Source: Apiosordaria backusii (taxonomy: Eukaryota; Ascomycota; Sordariomycetes; Sordariales; Lasiosphaeriaceae). Taken from it: 64,000 nucleotides of DNA. Location of the stretch: assembly GCA_030549205.1 (NCBI GenBank), contig JAUKTV010000011.1, positions 310,001 to 374,000 on the forward strand, in the 5' to 3' direction. Every line of letters begins with the position of its first letter. The first letter of the stretch is position 1. Of the stretch, positions 60,501 through 64,000 are shown one piece after another. The notes under the pieces were generated by a model. That model was not told where the DNA came from and searched no databases. It saw nothing but the letters and a program-made list of their open reading frames with translations. Made by a program: the position numbers and the translations under genes.

Positions 60501-62813
60501 TATGAAGTCCATGGGGGCTCATGGGGTTATTTGGTGGAGCGGGCGGGCAGAAAGTACGGGTATGATCTCTGCAACGAGTTCTCGCGTATGAAATCGATGT
60601 CTCCTTCTTTTGGCAAGTCGGGGAGAGAGGCTGATCGCTGGGGGTTCAACACGACGTCCATGATTCATGTCACGGGGAGGCATATGGTTAATGTGTGGAG
60701 GGCAATGCGCGGAGAGCTGAATCTGCCGCAGTACACCATGGAGAATGTGGTCTGGCACTTGCTGCACCGCCGGATTCCGCATTTTTCGTGGAAGGATTTA
60801 ACGGAATGGTATAAGAGTGGACGGCCGAGGGATCTAGCCAAGGTGTTGAGGTATCATCTCAAGAGGACAAGGATGAATATCGAGATCTTGGAAGCCAACG
60901 AGCTGATTCCCCGGACAAGCGAGCAAGCTAGGCTGCTAGGAGTGGACTTCTTCTCTGTCTTCTCTCGAGGCTCGCAGTTCAAAGTCGAGTCGATCATGTT
61001 CCGCATTGCCAAACCTGAGAACTTTCTGCTGGTCTCCCCAAGCAGGAAGCAGGTCGGCGCCCAAAACGCCCTCGAATGTTTACCTCTGGTCATGGAGCCC
61101 CAAAGCAACTTTTACACCAGCCCCGTCCTCGTCCTCGACTTTCAGTCTTTGTACCCCAGCGTTATGATCGCCTACAACTATTGTTACTCCACCTTTCTCG
61201 GCCGCATCGTCAACTGGCGCGGCACCAACAAGATGGGTTTCACGGAATACAAACGCCGGCAGGGTCTGCTAAAACTCCTCGAGCCGCACATCAACATCGC
61301 CCCCAATGGGGTGATGTACGTCAAGCCCACCATTCGAAAATCTCTCCTGGCAAAAATGCTCACCGAGATTCTCGAAACAAGAGTCATGGTTAAATCAGGC
61401 ATGAAGCAAGACAAAGACGACAAGACCCTCCAGCAGCTCCTTAACAACAGGCAATTGGCCCTCAAGCTTCTGGCGAACGTCACGTACGGGTACACCTCGG
61501 CCTCTTTTTCTGGGAGGATGCCCTGCTCCGAAATCGCCGATTCTATCGTCCAAACCGGTCGCGAGACCCTCGAGCGGGCAATAGCGTACATTCACAGCGT
61601 CGACAGATGGAAGGCAGAGGTCGTATACGGGGACACGGACTCACTGTTCATCCACCTTCCCGGGCGAACCCGCGAGCAGGCGTTTGCAATAGGACAAGAA
61701 ATGGCAAAGGAGATTACGGATATGAACCCGAGGCCGATGAAACTGAAATTTGAAAAAGTGTACCAGCCGTGTGTGTTGCTGGCGAAGAAGAGGTATGTGG
61801 GGTACATGTATGAGTTTCCTGAGCAAAAAGTTCCGGAATTCGATGCGAAGGGGATAGAGACGGTCAGGAGGGATGGGACGCCGGCTGAGCAGAAAATTGA
61901 GGAGAAGGCGTTGAGGATTTTGTTTGAGACGAGCGATTTGAGTCAGGTCAAGGAGTATTTTCAGGGGCAGTGTGCAAAGATTATGAGGGGGAGTGTGTCG
62001 ATACAGGATTTCTGTTTTGCGAGGGAGGTGAAATTGGGGAGTTACTCGGCGAAGGGGCCGGGGCCGGCGGGGGCGCTGATTGCGAGTAAGAAGATGATGG
62101 AGGATGTTAGGGCTGAGCCGCAATATGGAGAGAGGGTGCCGTATGTGGTTGTTACTGGGGCTCCTGGGGCGAGACTGATTGATCGGTGTATTGCGCCTGA
62201 GGAGTTGCTGGAGAGAGGAGAGACGGAGGGGCTGGGGTTGGATGCGGAGTATTATATTGGGAAGAATTTGATTCCGCCGTTGGAGAGGATATTTAATTTG
62301 GTGGGGGCAAATGTGAGGGGGTGGTATGACGAGATTCCAAAGGTTCAGATGGTTAAACGGGGGCAACATCAGCATACGGCGTCGATGGCGGGGAATGGGA
62401 AGGGGAAGAAGACGCTGGAGCATTTCCTTGTGTCAATGTCCTGCTTGGCTTGCGGTGTGAAGATGGCACCGACACCGAGGCCTGCGTTTGGACAGGTTGT
62501 TGAGAAGGAGAAGATGCCGCTTTGTGGGAAGTGCAAGGAGGATGAGTTGGGAACGATGGTGGTATTGCAGGAGAGGCTGAATAGTCAGAGGAAGGGGTAC
62601 AATGATTTGGTCAAAATTTGTCAGAGCTGTGTTGGGCTGGGCTCGTGGGATGGGGGAGAGCAGGAGGTGAAGTGTGACAGTAAGGACTGTCCTGTATTTT
62701 ATAGTCGGGTCAGGCAACGGGCGAAGGTGCAAGGAGAGGGGAGGGTGCTGGAAGGGGTAGTCAGGAGACTTGGGGAGAGGGTTGATAAGGGGTCGAGGGG
62801 ATTGGATTGGTGA
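57553..62813 (+). CDS. rev3: DNA polymerase zeta catalytic subunit Rev3
   Basis: Exon 1 (57553-57787) and exon 2 (57841-62813), joined across a 53-nt intron, encode 1,735 residues. This B-family polymerase extends from lesions and mismatches in translesion synthesis, with Rev7 and Pol31/Pol32. The N-terminal domain is intact (MDAFRVRLNCIDHYQATPTR, later VPFYGFHVGYRFYLKIYM). Residues about 330-700 are disordered. Polymerase motifs are DFQSLYPSVM near 1178 (motif A), NNRQLALKLLANVTYGYTSA (motif B) and VYGDTDSLFI near 1341 with D1343 and D1345 (motif C). The exonuclease-like domain has FWCMRSDEQVLFGG where active exonucleases keep a DIE motif, consistent with no proofreading. The C-terminus has CxxC pairs near 1613 and 1672, the zinc (CysA) and iron-sulphur (CysB) modules. 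Length compares with 1,504 in yeast. Confidence 0.97.
58993..59034 (+). repeat. 21-nt perfect in-frame tandem repeat in rev3
   Basis: Two identical 21-nt units encode NGLGSGL twice within the disordered linker of Rev3. The repeat keeps frame, so it may vary in copy number between strains without harming the enzyme. Confidence 0.9.
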
Positions 62814-64000
62814 TTTCAAGTACACAGCATTTATCATCAACTGGGCGGTAGCATTGTGATTCACAAAAGCATTGAATAGGTTTGCCTCAGGATGATATGA
62901 TGAATGTATGATGGGTAGAATACACTAGATGATATCGGGGCTGTTGGTTGGAAATGGGTATTGAGTCCATGGTTTACGATGATGCTTCAAAACGGTCACG
63001 TGCAATGCAATATACGAAGTATTATGCCGCGATCGATGATGTTCCCCTGAGCAGTGTTGTTGACTTTGTTGCATGTGATTTCTTCACCCCCTATTGCATC
63101 ATGATCGTGATTCCCCCCTGCATCGTGACAGTTGTCAGTGGATCCTCTTTACGCGTTCGCGTCGTGAGAAATGTTTTGATCCCCCCTTTTGATTTTGTGC
63201 AATGCATTGTATTTTCATAGGGCTCCATTACAGTTTTGGTGGAGCCCCAACTGCGCAATGGAATGAGTTCTGGAATTCGCCAAGGAGGGGCAAGCGCAAT
63301 TGGAAGCTTGTGCGGGGCAGGGAGCACCACTGCGCTGAAACCAAGCCGGTGAGTCAGGGCCCCGTCTCGTGCATGCGCCTTGCATCTTGTGCCTGGCGCG
63401 TTGCCCTCTTTGGCTTTCTGGTTGAAGAAGCCATCGCGTGGGTACAATGAGGAGAAATCGCCAGATGGCTTTTGCTCAAGCTCCGGATTATACAGTAGGC
63501 TCTCAACAAAAGGCGGTGATGAGTTTGGTAGCATGGGACTGGGCAGTATGTGTGGTACCGACCGACAGGTGGCTCCAGTTAAAATAAATTGAAACAAAGC
63601 TCTCAATTATGCCCCCCGTCCATCTCCGGAGGTGGGACTGGAAATGATTGCCGCTTTTGAACGAATCGGATATCGGATCGTGATCATCTTCACTGCGATT
63701 GGCGACGGGAGGAGGACAGCTCTATATAAATAGCAGAAACGGTCAAATGCTGGGATTTTGAATTGTGAACAGATTCACATCTCAACGGCCCCGGGGTGAG
63801 ATATTGTTTGCCTCTGGTGTCCAGCTGGGCTTGTTTGCTAGCTACCAGTCACAGCTATCGTGAAGAATGAATTGAGGAGTGTTATATCTTACTTTGATAC
63901 CAATCCAATTGTTGGCGGGCCCTGTCCCTTTTGTGCCCTGTCCATTGAAACTTGAGGCCACCAACATCAATGAAGCACTGAGACACAAATGACTCCCAAA
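62814..64000. other. 3' flank of rev3 and promoter of a gene beyond the window
   Basis: 1.2 kb with no gene I can support. A 171-codon frame at 63091-63606 (-) has no ATG start and no motif. The right end looks like a promoter reading outward (see TATA element). Confidence 0.45.
63723..63732 (+). promoter_or_regulatory. TATA box of a gene starting beyond the window end
   Basis: TATATAAATA is a near-perfect TATA box. An inverted CCAAT (ATTGG) lies just upstream at about 63698. No ATG frame of note starts in the next 270 bases, so the gene probably begins past 64000 or is spliced. Confidence 0.35.

Noticed and set aside
63091..63606. 171-codon frame (-)
   Set aside because: No ATG at its start and no motif.

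Overview
The window reads as nuclear DNA of a filamentous ascomycete (Pezizomycotina, most likely Sordariomycetes). The evidence is short spliceosomal introns (50-90 nt typical, GTANGT donors, CTGAC/CTAAC-like branch sites), an RfeG-type protein, an IMP-specific 5'-nucleotidase, an Nvj2-type SMP protein, a Sat4/Hal4 kinase, eukaryotic ribosomal proteins with introns, and an intron-bearing elongator tRNA-Met. Placement below class is inference. No CRISPR array, bacterial operon, intact transposon or virus-like gene was seen.

Layout, left to right. 0.8-2.9 kb (+): DNA polymerase eta (Rad30). 6.1-7.6 kb (+): RfeG-like protein, after a 3.2-kb upstream region ending in a pyrimidine-rich leader. 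7.6-13.3 kb: no recognisable gene, but a strand-biased cluster of TGGAY pentamers at 7.8-9.5 kb. 13.3-17.2 kb (+): ten-exon importin-7/Nmd5-type karyopherin. 18.0-18.4 kb (-): small hypothetical protein next to a degenerate minisatellite. 23.2-25.6 kb (-): Sat4/Hal4-family kinase. 25.6-37.3 kb: a long gene-poor tract holding one split tRNA-Met and, downstream of it, a patch of short imperfect repeats. 37.3-37.9 kb (+): 79-residue Cys-rich protein with a six-codon first exon. 41.0-42.8 kb (+): conserved-looking coiled-coil/disordered protein, convergent with Isn1 (44.0-45.3 kb, -). 46.1-46.8 kb (-): secreted protein with two matching ten-cysteine modules. 49.2-52.2 kb (-): Nvj2-like lipid-transfer protein. 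53.5-55.3 kb: ribosomal proteins eL21 (-) and uS4/S9 (+) in divergent orientation. 55.7-56.9 kb (-): splicing factor Slu7, divergent from Rev3 (57.6-62.8 kb, +), the catalytic subunit of DNA polymerase zeta. The last 1.2 kb is non-coding and ends in a TATA-like promoter.

Most genes are independent housekeeping functions: translation, splicing, nuclear import, lipid transfer, purine salvage and ion/nutrient signalling. Two links stand out. The two main translesion polymerases (eta at 1-3 kb, zeta at 57-63 kb) lie within 60 kb of each other. The window also has two head-to-head promoters (eL21/uS4 and Slu7/Rev3), each with a TTAGGG/AACCCT-type element.

The strongest candidates for something undescribed are the duplicated ten-cysteine secreted protein, the TGGAY cluster downstream of rfeG, and the paired G-quadruplex motifs in the convergent 3' region at 43 kb. 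Exon boundaries were placed by eye from splice signals, reading-frame continuity and remembered family consensus. No database was searched.
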